From JAJISG01 sp964347345 (GTDB lineage: Archaea > Thermoplasmatota > Thermoplasmata > RBG-16-68-12 > JAJISG01), in the NCBI GenBank assembly GCA_964347345.1, contig CAYFYB010000012.1, positions 1-46,467 on the forward strand: a DNA stretch of 46,467 nucleotides. Reading direction: 5' to 3'. Below, in pieces: positions 31,201-40,284 of the stretch. The translations under genes and the position numbers were made by a program. The notes under the pieces were generated by a model, which worked only from the letters and a program-made list of their open reading frames with translations, was not told the origin of the DNA and ran no database searches. Within the stretch, counting starts at the first letter, position 1; every line of letters begins with the position of its first letter.

Positions 31201-32379
31201 TCATCCCTGGATGCCTACGATCCCCCTGGTGGCCAGCTTCCCGATTTCAGCTTCTCCCACTCCCGCCCTTCTCAGTATCTCCTTCGTGTGTTGGCCAAGG
31301 CCTGGAGGCCCACCACACCTTTTTGGACCGGGCGGGAACCACTTCCCCGGATGTGTGAGTGTTGTGAAGGTTCCCTCAGGAAGGCCCAAATCCTGCAGCA
31401 AACCCCTCTCCCTGAGATGGCGGTCCTGCAAGGCCTGGCTAACAGTCAGCACCGGCGCGTACGGGACTTCCTCCCCTTCGAATACACGGTTCCACTCTTC
31501 CAGGGTCTTCCTCCGGAAGATTCCTTCAAGATTCCCTTTGACAGCCTCGCCCTCATCACCAACCACCATGTGTCTCCCCTTCAGGTCGGGACGTTCCACG
31601 AGATCGCAGAACCTGTGCCAGAACTTCTCCTCGATGGCAGCCAATGTTAGGAAATGACCGTCTGAGGTCTCGTAGATATTGTAGAAGGGGAACAGGCCGG
31701 TTAGGAACGTCTTGGAGGAGCGAGGATCGCCCCCAGCAAGGGCCTCCGCCAGGTTCATAAGGTTCATCTGAAACGATGCGTCGAAGATGGAAACGTCCAA
31801 GAAGGAGCCTCTCCCCGTTCTCTCCCTCAGGAGGAGAGCAGAGAGAATGGCGCAGGCCGCCAGTATTCCAGAGGCCATGTCGGCCACGGGCACCGCGGGG
31901 AGTACTGGCCTCCCACCTAGGGAGTTCATGTGGAGGAGGCCGGAGAGGGCGTTGAAGTTCAAATCGTGGCCCGGACGGTCTTTGTAGGGTCCATCGGCTC
32001 CATAACCTGAAAACGAGCAGTAGACAATGTCCTCCCTACGGGCTCTAGTGTCCTCATAGCCTATGCCGAGCCTATCAGCGACCCCGGGACGGAACTGCTC
32101 CACCAGCACATCAGCCTTCGGAACCAAGCGGTGGAACAGCTCCCTCCCCTCCCTCTCTTTGAGGTTTATGGCGACACTCTTCTTGCCCTGATTGACCAGC
32201 AGGAAGGAGTAGCTCACGTTGTCAACGGTCGGTGGCGCGTACCTCATGTAGTCGCCGACGGTGGGTTCCTCCACCTTGATCACCTCGGCCCCCAGGTCGG
32301 CAAGCAGCTGGGTCGCCAGGCCTCCAGGTAGGAGCCGCGTCAGGTCGAGGACCGTCATGCCCTCCATAGGAACCTTCAT
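31201..32379 (-). CDS. CaiB/BaiF (family III) CoA-transferase or acyl-CoA racemase
   Basis: The protein is about 392 residues. The N-terminus MTVLDLTRLLPGGLATQLLADLGAEVIKVEEP and the later NQGKKSVAINLKEREGRELFHRLVPKADVLVEQFRPG are the family hallmark. The catalytic aspartate should be the Asp of the RPGHDLNF segment, around residue 155. Members are CoA-transferases or 2-methylacyl-CoA racemases. The location among beta-oxidation genes fits the latter, acting on branched acyl-CoA. I read it from ATG 32379 after GGTGGTGC; the open frame continues 21 codons further. It is divergent from the thiolase gene. Confidence 0.9.
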   Translation of the reverse strand: MKVPMEGMTVLDLTRLLPGGLATQLLADLGAEVIKVEEPTVGDYMRYAPPTVDNVSYSFLLVNQGKKSVAINLKEREGRELFHRLVPKADVLVEQFRPGVADRLGIGYEDTRARREDIVYCSFSGYGADGPYKDRPGHDLNFNALSGLLHMNSLGGRPVLPAVPVADMASGILAACAILSALLLRERTGRGSFLDVSIFDASFQMNLMNLAEALAGGDPRSSKTFLTGLFPFYNIYETSDGHFLTLAAIEEKFWHRFCDLVERPDLKGRHMVVGDEGEAVKGNLEGIFRRKTLEEWNRVFEGEEVPYAPVLTVSQALQDRHLRERGLLQDLGLPEGTFTTLTHPGKWFPPGPKRCGGPPGLGQHTKEILRRAGVGEAEIGKLATRGIVGIQG

Positions 32380-32460
32380 GCAAGCACCACCCCGCCATGC
32401 TGCCCTTCGTATTTTACCATGAAGGTTCTGGGCCGCCTCCAAAGCTCTCGTCGGGAAGCC

Positions 32461-32467
32461 TTAATAA
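32461..32467 (+). promoter_or_regulatory. TATA box of the thiolase gene
   Basis: TTAATAA, about 38 bases before ATG 32502. The resulting leader of about 12 bases is consistent with that start. Confidence 0.5.
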
Positions 32468-32501
32468 GCGAGGGGGTCAATACAACGGCCGGTGTCTTGT
32501 C

Positions 32502-33653
32502 ATGCTTGACAGCGTGATCGTGGGCGCAGTCAGGACGCCCGTAGGCAGGAAGAATGGTTCTCTAAAGGACGTACGGGCCGACGACCTGGCGGCTTTGGTT
32601 ATCAGAGAGGTCATCGAGAGGACAGGGGTCGATCCTGCGACCGTGGAAGATGTAGTCTTTGGCTGCAACACGCAGATAGAAGAGCAGGGGTTGAACGTTA
32701 CCCGGATAGCCGTCCTCACGGCCGGACTGCCGGAGTCGATAGCGGGAACAACCGTGAACCGACAGTGTGGGTCTAGCCTGCAGGCATGCAACATTGCAGC
32801 CATGGCCGTCGCTACAGGCCAGTCGGACATCGTCATAGGCGGTGGTGTGGAGAGCATGACCAGGGTCCCCATGGGCAGCGATGCGGGTGTCTTCAACGAG
32901 AAGCTCGTTGCTAGGTACGACCTCGTCCCCCAGGGCATCTCCGCTGAACTCATAGCCGATAAGTGGGACCTGAAGAGGGAGGAGCTGGACGAGTACTCCT
33001 TCATGAGTCACAGAAAGGCGATTGCTGCCATTGATGCTGGCAGATTCAAAGACGAGACGATTCCTGTGCCTGTCAAGGATGAGTCTGGGAAAGAGATCCT
33101 TTTCAGTGTGGACGAGCACCCACGCCGCGACACGTCATTGGAGAAGCTGGCGCAGTTGCGGGCCGCCTTCAAGCCTGACGGCAAGGTCACCGCCGGTAAC
33201 TCCTCTGGCATCAACGACGGTGCCGCTGCCATAATGTTTACAACCAAGGAGAAGGCCAGGGAGCTGGGGCTGGAGCCGATGGCCACTGTCAGGACCATGG
33301 CCGTGGCGGGCGTGGACCCCGTTATTATGCTCACCGGCCCCATTCCCGCCAGCAGGAAGGCCCTGAAGAAGGCGGAACTCGCCATGAAGGACATCGACCT
33401 GGTGGAACTAAATGAGGCCTTCGCCTCCGTACCCCTCGCTTGCGGGCGGGAGCTGAACATCGACTTCGAGAAGATGAATCCCAACGGTGGTGCCATCGCT
33501 CTCGGGCACCCTCTAGGGGCCAGCGGTGCACGGATTCTGACGACTCTCCTCTACGAGATGGAGAGGAGGGATAGCAGGTGGGGCCTGGCAACGCTCTGCA
33601 TAGGCTTTGGACAAGGAATCACGACCATAGTCGAGCGAGAAGTGGCTGCGTGA
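32502..33653 (+). CDS. Acetyl-CoA acyltransferase (thiolase)
   Basis: The 383-residue thiolase has Cys89 in TTVNRQCGSSLQA as the acyl-accepting residue. His near 341 (GGAIALGHPLGASGAR) and a second Cys near 371 (ATLCIGFGQG) are the catalytic partners. VELNEAFASVPL supplies the NEAF motif. It splits 3-ketoacyl-CoA (or condenses acetyl-CoA). The chosen start ATG 32502 gives MLDSVIVGAVRTPVG, the typical N-terminus. The longer open frame to 32397 overlaps the divergent promoter. The gene completes the beta-oxidation set here. Confidence 0.95.
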   Translation: MLDSVIVGAVRTPVGRKNGSLKDVRADDLAALVIREVIERTGVDPATVEDVVFGCNTQIEEQGLNVTRIAVLTAGLPESIAGTTVNRQCGSSLQACNIAAMAVATGQSDIVIGGGVESMTRVPMGSDAGVFNEKLVARYDLVPQGISAELIADKWDLKREELDEYSFMSHRKAIAAIDAGRFKDETIPVPVKDESGKEILFSVDEHPRRDTSLEKLAQLRAAFKPDGKVTAGNSSGINDGAAAIMFTTKEKARELGLEPMATVRTMAVAGVDPVIMLTGPIPASRKALKKAELAMKDIDLVELNEAFASVPLACGRELNIDFEKMNPNGGAIALGHPLGASGARILTTLLYEMERRDSRWGLATLCIGFGQGITTIVEREVAA

Positions 33654-33724
33654 CAGACGCCGAAAGGTTCCCCTGAGCGATCCACCTCGGGTGTCACTCA
33701 GGAGTCTGGTCCTTCCATAGGATT

Positions 33725-34876
33725 CTAGAGCTCCCCAACTTCCTCCCTGGAGATGACGAGTCTCTGAATCTCTGAGGTACCCTCCCAGATTTGGAAGACC
33801 TTCGCATCCCGCATCCATTTCTCAACCGGGTAGTCCTTCATGTAGCCGGAGCCGCCAACAATCTGTACTGCGTCCGTCGTCACCTGCATGGCCATGTCTG
33901 CGGAATAGAGCTTCGCCATGGCTGCCTCCTTGTTGGCCGGCAAGTCCTGGTCAGCTAGCCACGCAGCTCTCCAGACGAGGAGGCGTGCGGCCTCGATGGC
34001 GGTCTTCATGTCAGCGAGCATGAAGGCGATGCCCTGGTGCATGGCTATGGGCTTCCCGAAGGCCTTCCTGGTACGGGCGTAGTCCAAGGAGAACTCGTAG
34101 GCGGCCCGGGCCACCCCGATCGCCCCTGAAGCCACCACCGGCCTCGACTTCTCCAAAGTCTTCATGGCCCCCATCCAAGAGACCTTCTCCCCACCCAAGA
34201 GGTTCTCGTCAGGCACCCGACAGTCCTCGAGGATTACTTCCGCGGTGTGGGAGGCCCGAATGCCCATCTTGTCCTCCACCTTCCCCTGCTTGAGGCCCGG
34301 GTTCCCCTCTTCGACCACGAAGGCTCTGATGCCGAAGTACCCGAGGGACTTATCAATCGTGGCGAAGACCACGTGGAGGTCCGAGATGCCACCGTTGGTG
34401 ATGAACCTCTTCACTCCGTCAATGACCCACTCATCCCCTTCCTTTACCGCCTTAGTGGTAATGTTTCTGACATCTGAGCCGGCTTCTGGCTCCGTCAAGC
34501 AGAAAGCCCCCAACCTGGGCTCTGGCTCGGTGAACCGCGGCAGGAACCGCTTCTTCTGCTCCTCCGTGCCCATGTACAGTATGGGCAATACAGCCAGGCC
34601 CCCGCCGATCAGAGCGGTGGAGATACCCGCGCAGCCCCAGTTCAGCTCTTCCATCACCAAGACCCAGGACAGCGTGCTGGTCATACCGCCTCCGCCATAC
34701 TCCTCGGGAATGAAGGCGGTGTCGAGTCCGAGCTTGTGGGCCTTCTGCACCACTTCCCACGGAATCTTGGCCTCTCGATCGCAATCAGCGGCTATGGGCC
34801 TCAGCTCCTTCTCTGCGAACTCGTGGGCCGTCTTCTGAAGCAGCTTCTGCTCCTCGGTAAGGGCAAAATCTACCAT
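33725..34876 (-). CDS. Acyl-CoA dehydrogenase
   Basis: This 383-residue FAD enzyme shows the family motifs GAFCLTEPEAGSD and TNGGISDLHVVFATID, and the C-terminal QIWEGTSEIQRLVISRE, which includes the catalytic glutamate of the short/medium-chain type. RPVVASGAIGVARAAYEFSLDYARTRKAFGKPI is the tetramer-interface region. It oxidises acyl-CoA to trans-2-enoyl-CoA and needs an electron-transfer flavoprotein, which is not in this window. The start is ATG 34876 with GGAGG about 10 bases before it. The SCP2 gene is upstream. Confidence 0.95.
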   Translation of the reverse strand: MVDFALTEEQKLLQKTAHEFAEKELRPIAADCDREAKIPWEVVQKAHKLGLDTAFIPEEYGGGGMTSTLSWVLVMEELNWGCAGISTALIGGGLAVLPILYMGTEEQKKRFLPRFTEPEPRLGAFCLTEPEAGSDVRNITTKAVKEGDEWVIDGVKRFITNGGISDLHVVFATIDKSLGYFGIRAFVVEEGNPGLKQGKVEDKMGIRASHTAEVILEDCRVPDENLLGGEKVSWMGAMKTLEKSRPVVASGAIGVARAAYEFSLDYARTRKAFGKPIAMHQGIAFMLADMKTAIEAARLLVWRAAWLADQDLPANKEAAMAKLYSADMAMQVTTDAVQIVGGSGYMKDYPVEKWMRDAKVFQIWEGTSEIQRLVISREEVGEL

Positions 34877-34983
34877 CTTGACATGCCTCCTTCTGCTGGC
34901 CGCTCAAGGGTTGCGCCGCTACAAAAGGTTTCTCTCCCCAGCTATTGGTGGATGGAAAATACAGTGCACAGTAAACTGGATGC

Positions 34984-35020
34984 TCGTGCCAAGGGCACGA
35001 CGCAGAGGCCTCGCGGCCTC
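34984..35020 (-). terminator. Two adjacent hairpins behind the SCP2 gene
   Basis: TCGTGCC/GGCACGA (34984-34990 with 34994-35000, 3-base loop) and GAGGCC/GGCCTC (35005-35010 with 35015-35020, 4-base loop). Both are perfect. They lie directly after the SCP2 stop and before the acyl-CoA dehydrogenase leader. They could end or stabilise the SCP2 transcript. No T-run follows. Confidence 0.4.
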
Positions 35021-35038
35021 GGCCTCCACCATAGGTCG

Positions 35039-35416
35039 TCAGAACTCCTTGGGTATCTCCCGCAGCACGGCGGTCAAGCGGCCGAGCTGGCCCATCATGG
35101 CCATGATCTTGGACAAGGAGCCTTTGAACTTGATCTTGCCCATCATTACCATGGTCTGAAGGTCTGCCTCCCCCTGAGCGGTCTTCTGCCACGCAGCGTA
35201 GTTACCCTCGAACTTGAAGTCCGCGGGCTCATCTGTTGGCACCTCTCGGACCTCGACGGTCCCATCCTGAATGTCCAGCAATGCGGAGAAGTCGCGATCC
35301 GTGCATGTGGCCACGATCTTCGTGGTCAATCCGCCGCTCTTCTTCTTCCACTCTTCATCGCCATTCAATCTGGTTGACAAATCCTCGAAGAACTCCTTCG
35401 TGAAGAACTGCGCCAT
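35039..35416 (-). CDS. SCP2 sterol-carrier domain protein
   Basis: This single-domain protein of 125 residues belongs to the SCP2 family of lipid and acyl-CoA binding proteins. Visible are EFFEDLSTRLNGDEEWKK, the DFSALLDIQDGTVEV strand, DFKFEGNYAAWQKTAQGEAD and MMGKIKFKGSLSKIMAM. These soluble domains hold acyl chains in a hydrophobic tunnel and may deliver acyl-CoA to the neighbouring beta-oxidation enzymes. A TATA-like CTCTATAG lies about 33 bases upstream of ATG 35416. Confidence 0.92.
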   Translation of the reverse strand: MAQFFTKEFFEDLSTRLNGDEEWKKKSGGLTTKIVATCTDRDFSALLDIQDGTVEVREVPTDEPADFKFEGNYAAWQKTAQGEADLQTMVMMGKIKFKGSLSKIMAMMGQLGRLTAVLREIPKEF

Positions 35417-35466
35417 GGCAAGCCTCCGACTTTCCGAAGGCCCCCTACTATAGAGATATTGCGGTC

Positions 35467-36738
35467 TTAGCCAGAGGCCATGTCAAGAATCTGCACTGGA
35501 TGTACACAGCTCATGGGGATGCCTTCACGCTTCATGCCCCATGCCATCCATAGCAGGCACCCGGGGTTCCCCGTGGCCACGGTGTCAGCCCCCGATGCCC
35601 TGATGTCAGCGAGCTTCCTTCGAAGGAGCTGCAAAGCCATCTCCCTCTGGGTGAACATGTAGGTTCCGGCACTGCCACAGCACCAGTCGGGCTCCTTGAG
35701 GCTGACCAGCTTCAAGCCCGGGATCCTACCCAGCAGCTCCCGGGGCTCGTCCCTGATCCCTTGCCCGTGGAGGAGGTGACAGGGATCGTCGTAAGCTACC
35801 TTCATCGAAAGTTGCTTGAGTCCATCCAAGGGACCCAGCCAGTGTAGGAGTTCTGACACATCACGGACCCTCTCACTGAATCTCCGGGCTCTCTCCTCCC
35901 ACTCGGCCTCCCCCGGGAAGAGCTGAGGGTACTCCTTCATGTGGGCTCCACAACCAGCGGAGTTCGTGACGTAGACGTCGGCCCCTGAGGCCTCAAAGGC
36001 GGCGATGTTCCTCATCGCCAAGCGGCGGGAGTCCTCCAGGCGTCCGGCGTGGGCGTGAAGGGCACCACAACACTCCTGACGCGCCGGGACAACGACGTCG
36101 CATCCGTGACGCTTCAGCACCCGGACAGTAGCGTCGTTCACATCCGTGAGGAACACTCTCATCATGCAACACACCATCAGGGCCACCGTGACCTTCCTCT
36201 CGCCCTCGGCATCGTAGCTTCGCCCCAGATTCTCCTGGGGACGAGCTGGCAGAGCCCCGAGGATGTCAAGGGCCTTGAGGGCATCATCAGAGACCAGAAA
36301 CCGGCTCAGGAGCGAATCAATGGGGCCTCGCAGGGGGGAGCTCTGATACACACCCAGGAGCCTCCCGAGGGCCACTATACGGGACTTTCTGGGGAGAATA
36401 TGGCGGTAGAGTAGGTCCGGCAGGAAGCCGGAGTTCCTGGACATCTGCCCCAATAGGGATCGGCCTTGTTCCAGAATGCGCCCGAAGGACACGCCAGAGG
36501 GACAGGCCGTCTCGCAGGCCCTGCATCCCAGGCAGAGGTCCAGGTGGAGGGCCAGCCGCTCCGTCACCGCAGCTCTCCTGTCCTCCAGGGCACGGACGAG
36601 ATAGACTCGGCCCCGAGGAGAATCCATCTCAACCCCGAGTTCCCTGTAGGTGGGGCAGAAGGGCAGGCAGAGGCCGCAGTGGGTGCACTCCATCAGCTTC
36701 TCATAGGGGAGGAAGGTCTGCAGCGCTCGTGACCCCAT
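35467..36738 (-). CDS. glcF: GlcF-like iron-sulfur subunit (heterodisulfide reductase-related)
   Basis: The protein is 423 residues from ATG 36738. Two ferredoxin clusters are encoded: CTHCGLCLPFCP at about residues 18-29 and CLGCRACETACP near 70. Two CCG domains follow, CMMRVFLTD ... RQECCGALHAHAG and DDPCHLLHGQG ... PDWCCGSAGTY, as in GlcF and heterodisulfide reductase subunit D. It passes electrons from the FAD subunits to the quinone pool. The start codon overlaps the stop of the upstream subunit (TAATG). The open frame continues upstream, but the extra 34 residues come from the overlapping gene in another frame. Confidence 0.93.
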   Translation of the reverse strand: MGSRALQTFLPYEKLMECTHCGLCLPFCPTYRELGVEMDSPRGRVYLVRALEDRRAAVTERLALHLDLCLGCRACETACPSGVSFGRILEQGRSLLGQMSRNSGFLPDLLYRHILPRKSRIVALGRLLGVYQSSPLRGPIDSLLSRFLVSDDALKALDILGALPARPQENLGRSYDAEGERKVTVALMVCCMMRVFLTDVNDATVRVLKRHGCDVVVPARQECCGALHAHAGRLEDSRRLAMRNIAAFEASGADVYVTNSAGCGAHMKEYPQLFPGEAEWEERARRFSERVRDVSELLHWLGPLDGLKQLSMKVAYDDPCHLLHGQGIRDEPRELLGRIPGLKLVSLKEPDWCCGSAGTYMFTQREMALQLLRRKLADIRASGADTVATGNPGCLLWMAWGMKREGIPMSCVHPVQILDMASG

Positions 36739-38048
36739 TAGAGTCCCCCCATGAAGCGCCCTGGATTCAGAATCCCGACGGGATCGAACTCGGCCTTCAA
36801 GCGGGCCATGATGTTGAAGTGGGGCGGGGCAGGACCCCACACGTCTAGACCCATCTTCACTTTGGGAGGAGCCTTCTCCAGGAGGAGGTGTCCGCCGAGG
36901 GGCACGATGAGCTCGGTCAAATCGTGGAAGACAGCTTTGACGACAGCGTCCTCTGGAGCTTGAGGAAGGCCTGCGAGGATTATGCCGAGGCCTGGATGCG
37001 ATATCAACTCGAGTCCAGGGCCAAGGGCCTTGGAAGTCTCCAAGAGACCATCAAGAAATGCGTCCGTGGCAGCGGGAGGTACGGTTCCCCTGTATATCAG
37101 ATTCCAGCGTGATGCCGGTATGTTTGCAGCGGCCTCTAACAGCCCCCGAGACTCCTCACCGTGCCGAACGAAACTGCCCTCAGAGCCCCTGAGCTTCGCC
37201 ACCTCCTGAGCTGCCCTGACCTGCCTCCTCACAACCTCCTTCAGCTCCCCAAACTCCACCAGCAGATGGTAGGGCTGGGGTTCAAATTTCAAGGAGCTTG
37301 CCGCAGCGTTATTGAGGATCGTGAGGCCCGTCGGCTCCAGGCCAGATTCTTCTATGTCCCTCCCGGCCCTGAGGGCATCATCTAAGGTGGGAAAGGTGAA
37401 GGCAAGGGTCGCCATCGCTTCCGGTAAAGGCCCGAGCTTGAAGGTGGCCTCGACTATGATTCCCAGACTGCCCAGGGAGCCGATGTAGAGCTTGGACATG
37501 TCGTACCCAGTCACATTCTTGACAACCCTGCCACCCGCCCTCGTTATGGTCCCGTCAGCGAGGACGACAACCATTCCCAGGACGGAGTCCCGCGGAAGCC
37601 CCAATGACTGGGCCCTCGGTCCAAAGGAGTTGGCGGCCAAAGCCCCACCCACGGTAGCGTCTCCAGGCAGTGGAGGCTCTAGGGGAAGGTACTGATCGTG
37701 TCTGGCCAGCAGCCTGTTGGCCTCCGCGACGACCATCCCTGCTGGCAAAGTGGCAACCAAGTCCTCAGCAGAATGCTCGAAGCCTTCCCTCACACCAGAC
37801 AGGTGGAGAAGAAGATTGGCCTTCCTGGGGCGATTCCCGATGTGAATGGCAGTGCCGCCGCCCTTGGGAATAACAGCGAGTCCCTCTTCAGAGGCGAACG
37901 AGAGGATGGAGGACAGCTCCTGAACGCTCCGAGGAGTTGCCTCCGCAGCTGGCATCAGACCCTCGATCTCTTCCTCGGCGACTCGGACATCGGCAGGGTC
38001 CTCCACCCTTGAGCGAAGCCCTTCCATCCAGCCTTTTCCTCGGGCCAT
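36738..38048 (-). CDS. glcE: FAD-binding oxidase subunit (GlcE-like)
   Basis: This 436-residue PCMH-type FAD protein has VIPKGGGTAIHIGN, TVGGALAANSFGPRAQSLG, ADGTITRAGGRVVKNVTGYDMSKL and LGSLGIIVEATFKL, all from the FAD-binding domain. Its C-terminal DPVGILNPGRFMGG is shared by GlcD/GlcE oxidases. In the glycolate oxidase complex GlcE is the second flavin subunit. It is translationally coupled to glcF. The glcD stop lies six bases upstream. The substrate could be glycolate, D-lactate or another 2-hydroxyacid. Confidence 0.92.
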   Translation of the reverse strand: MARGKGWMEGLRSRVEDPADVRVAEEEIEGLMPAAEATPRSVQELSSILSFASEEGLAVIPKGGGTAIHIGNRPRKANLLLHLSGVREGFEHSAEDLVATLPAGMVVAEANRLLARHDQYLPLEPPLPGDATVGGALAANSFGPRAQSLGLPRDSVLGMVVVLADGTITRAGGRVVKNVTGYDMSKLYIGSLGSLGIIVEATFKLGPLPEAMATLAFTFPTLDDALRAGRDIEESGLEPTGLTILNNAAASSLKFEPQPYHLLVEFGELKEVVRRQVRAAQEVAKLRGSEGSFVRHGEESRGLLEAAANIPASRWNLIYRGTVPPAATDAFLDGLLETSKALGPGLELISHPGLGIILAGLPQAPEDAVVKAVFHDLTELIVPLGGHLLLEKAPPKVKMGLDVWGPAPPHFNIMARLKAEFDPVGILNPGRFMGGL

Positions 38049-38054
38049 GGACGA

Positions 38055-39494
38055 CTACCTCGTCACCCTCTCCAGGCCCGCGGGAACCCTCAAGAAGGGC
38101 ATCTCAAGCTTCTCTCGCCCGGGGAAGATCTTGCCAGGATTGCAGAGACCTGCGGGGTCGAGGGCCCTCTTGACCCTTTTCATGGCCTCCAGGTCCTCCT
38201 CGGAGTACACGAGGCCCATCAGGTCCAACTTCTCAATGCCGATGCCATGCTCGCCACTGATGGTCCCCCCAGCTTCCACACAGCTCTGGAGGATCTCACG
38301 AGAGGCATCAAGCGCCCGGTGGAGCTGGTCCCGGTCGCGCTCATCAAAGAGGATGATGGGGTGCAAGTTTCCGTCCCCAGCGTGAAAGACGTTTGCGATG
38401 GTAAGCCCGTGGCGACGGCCGATCTCATAGACCTTCGGGAGCACCTCGGGCAGCCTGCTTCGGGGAATGACACCATCCAGGGTGTAGTAGCTCCTGCTGA
38501 CCCGTCCGAAGGCCCCAAAAGCCCTCTTGCGACCCTGCCAGAGGAGGGTTCTCTCCTCCTCTGTATCCGCCGTCTTGACCATCCTCGACCCGGTCTTCTG
38601 ACAGATGTCTAGAATCAGCGCGGCCCTCCTCTCCACCCCCTCCTTGAGGCCGTCGACATCCATCAGGAGTACCGCTTCAGCATCCTTGGGATAACCGGCG
38701 TGGATATAGTCCTCTACCACCCCGAGGGTGATGCGGTCCATCATCTCCACAGTGGCTGGGATGATGCCCCTCGCGATGATTGTTGACACAGCTTCCGTCG
38801 CCTGCTCCAGGGAGTCATAGACAGCCAGAATCGTAATCACGGCCTCCGGGAGCCTCGTCAGACGGACGACCACCTGGGTGACTATTCCCAGGGTGCCTTC
38901 GGAGCCCACCAGGAGACCCACTAGGTCCAGCCCCGGGCTCATCTCTGACTTACCCCCCAGGAAGACCACCTCGCCGTCGGGAAGGACCACTTCCAGGCCG
39001 AGGACGTGGTTGGTGGTCACGCCATACTTGAGAGTGTGAGGCCCTCCTGCGTTCTCTGCCACATTGCCGCCCAGAGTGCAGGACTGCTGGCTGGAGGGAT
39101 CTGGGGCGAAGTGAAGGCCCAGGGGCCGAAGTGCGTCATTCAGCTGCTGGTTCACGACTCCCGGCTGCACCACGGCCCGCAGGTTGGCCTGGTCCACCTC
39201 CAAGATGCGGCTCATCTTCACCAGGGATATGAGCAGGCCCCCTTCCAAGGGGAGGGCTCCCCCGCTGAGGCCAGTTCCCGCCCCGCGAGCCACAATGGGC
39301 ACCTTCAGTCTGCTGGCCAGGCGGACAATGGACCGGACCTCCTCCGTCGACTCGGGGAGGACCACCACATCGGGAAGGGCCTTGTTGATAGTGAGGCCGT
39401 CGCAGTCGTAGACAAGGAGTTCTTCGAAATCAGCAATGACATCTCCCGGGCCCACAATGCGGACCAGCTCCTCCCTGAGGCCCTTCCTGTCCAA
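38055..39494 (-). CDS. glcD: FAD-linked 2-hydroxyacid dehydrogenase (GlcD-like)
   Basis: This 479-residue catalytic flavin subunit has PIVARGAGTGLSGGALPLEGG and SCTLGGNVAENAGGPHTLKYG. GSEGTLGIVTQVVVRL and VFHAGDGNLHPIILFD include the metal/substrate-binding histidines, and the C-terminal IGIEKLDLMGLVYSEEDLEAM follows. It oxidises 2-hydroxyacids such as glycolate or D-lactate. The start is TTG 39494 with GAGGTATCC before it, and a TATA box (TATTTAT) about 40 bases upstream. It heads the glcD-glcE-glcF unit. Confidence 0.94.
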   Translation of the reverse strand: MDRKGLREELVRIVGPGDVIADFEELLVYDCDGLTINKALPDVVVLPESTEEVRSIVRLASRLKVPIVARGAGTGLSGGALPLEGGLLISLVKMSRILEVDQANLRAVVQPGVVNQQLNDALRPLGLHFAPDPSSQQSCTLGGNVAENAGGPHTLKYGVTTNHVLGLEVVLPDGEVVFLGGKSEMSPGLDLVGLLVGSEGTLGIVTQVVVRLTRLPEAVITILAVYDSLEQATEAVSTIIARGIIPATVEMMDRITLGVVEDYIHAGYPKDAEAVLLMDVDGLKEGVERRAALILDICQKTGSRMVKTADTEEERTLLWQGRKRAFGAFGRVSRSYYTLDGVIPRSRLPEVLPKVYEIGRRHGLTIANVFHAGDGNLHPIILFDERDRDQLHRALDASREILQSCVEAGGTISGEHGIGIEKLDLMGLVYSEEDLEAMKRVKRALDPAGLCNPGKIFPGREKLEMPFLRVPAGLERVTR

Positions 39495-39515
39495 CCGGAT
39501 ACCTCGGAGGATACA

Positions 39516-40184
39516 CTAGGCCTGCGGGCAATAAATAGGCAACGGGCTTGGCGACTTCCAGACCACCGCCCCACCGATGAGCCATCCCATGAAACCCGAG
39601 AGGGCATACAGGATGCCATAGGCGGGGAAGGCAAAGGGGGCCACGACGGCGAAGGCCAGGGAGAAGAGGATCGCTGCGGCCCACACCAGCAGCATGTTGT
39701 AGGAGCCCTTGGGCACCACTCTTAGGTAGAGGCGGAGGAATACGAAGGCGGTGCCCAGGGCCATGATTAGCTTCTCGCTTATCAGGATGGGGTCAGCCTC
39801 GGCTCCCTCCGGGTTTATGAAACCCCTGTAGGCCAGGTAGAAGCCAAAGCCCATGAAGGTCAACAGAAGGAGAATCCTCGTGGGAAACCAGGCGTTTGTG
39901 GGGCCCATCCTCTCCCGAATCTTGAAGAAGGCCAGCGTTGGAGAGGCGACCCTCATGCCGAAGACGACGGCTACGACCGGCGCCAGGTAGATGGGGTCCT
40001 GGAAGCTGAACTCAACGAAGGAAAGGCCCAGGGCCACCAGTATGAGGGCGGGAACAGTCATGAGGAAGGTGAGGGCCCAGAGGCCATTCCTCATGAGGCG
40101 GAAGAAGAGGGGGGCAAATAGGAGCAGCACGGAGCCTAGGATTAAGAGTATCGCGAATAGGGAGACTAGGTCTTCCTCCGCCAT
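39516..40184 (-). CDS. Seven-helix membrane protein, paralogue of the next gene
   Basis: This 222-residue protein has about seven hydrophobic segments (AILLILGSVLLLFAPLFF, LTFLMTVPALILVALGLSFV, YLAPVVAVVFGMRV, ILLLLTFMGFGFYLAY, LIMALGTAFVFLRLYL, AAAILFSLAFAVVAPFAF, GFMGWLIGGAVVW). No family is recognised. It clearly resembles the protein encoded at 40285-40938. SEKLIMALG, VASPTL and the ending GWLIGGAVVW match SEQLIMAIG, GASPTL and GWLLGFVVIW there. The two are tandem duplicates. The glcD promoter lies inside its 3' end, so the link with glcDEF is loose. Confidence 0.8.
   Translation of the reverse strand: MAEEDLVSLFAILLILGSVLLLFAPLFFRLMRNGLWALTFLMTVPALILVALGLSFVEFSFQDPIYLAPVVAVVFGMRVASPTLAFFKIRERMGPTNAWFPTRILLLLTFMGFGFYLAYRGFINPEGAEADPILISEKLIMALGTAFVFLRLYLRVVPKGSYNMLLVWAAAILFSLAFAVVAPFAFPAYGILYALSGFMGWLIGGAVVWKSPSPLPIYCPQA
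39531..39537 (-). promoter_or_regulatory. TATA box of glcD
   Basis: TATTTAT on the minus strand, about 40 bases before TTG 39494. It sits inside the last codons of the upstream membrane gene. Confidence 0.5.
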
Positions 40185-40284
40185 CTCCAGTCCTCTGTCC
40201 GAGGGCTTTCGAGGCGTCTAGGCTTTGAAAAGCGTTTGTCTCCCAGTATTCCGGGTGAAAATCAGCGGGGGAAATCAAACCGCT

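Noticed and set aside
37275..37300. GGGGTTCAAATTTC resembling a tRNA T arm
   Set aside because: It lies inside glcE, the stem does not close, and no acceptor or anticodon arms surround it.
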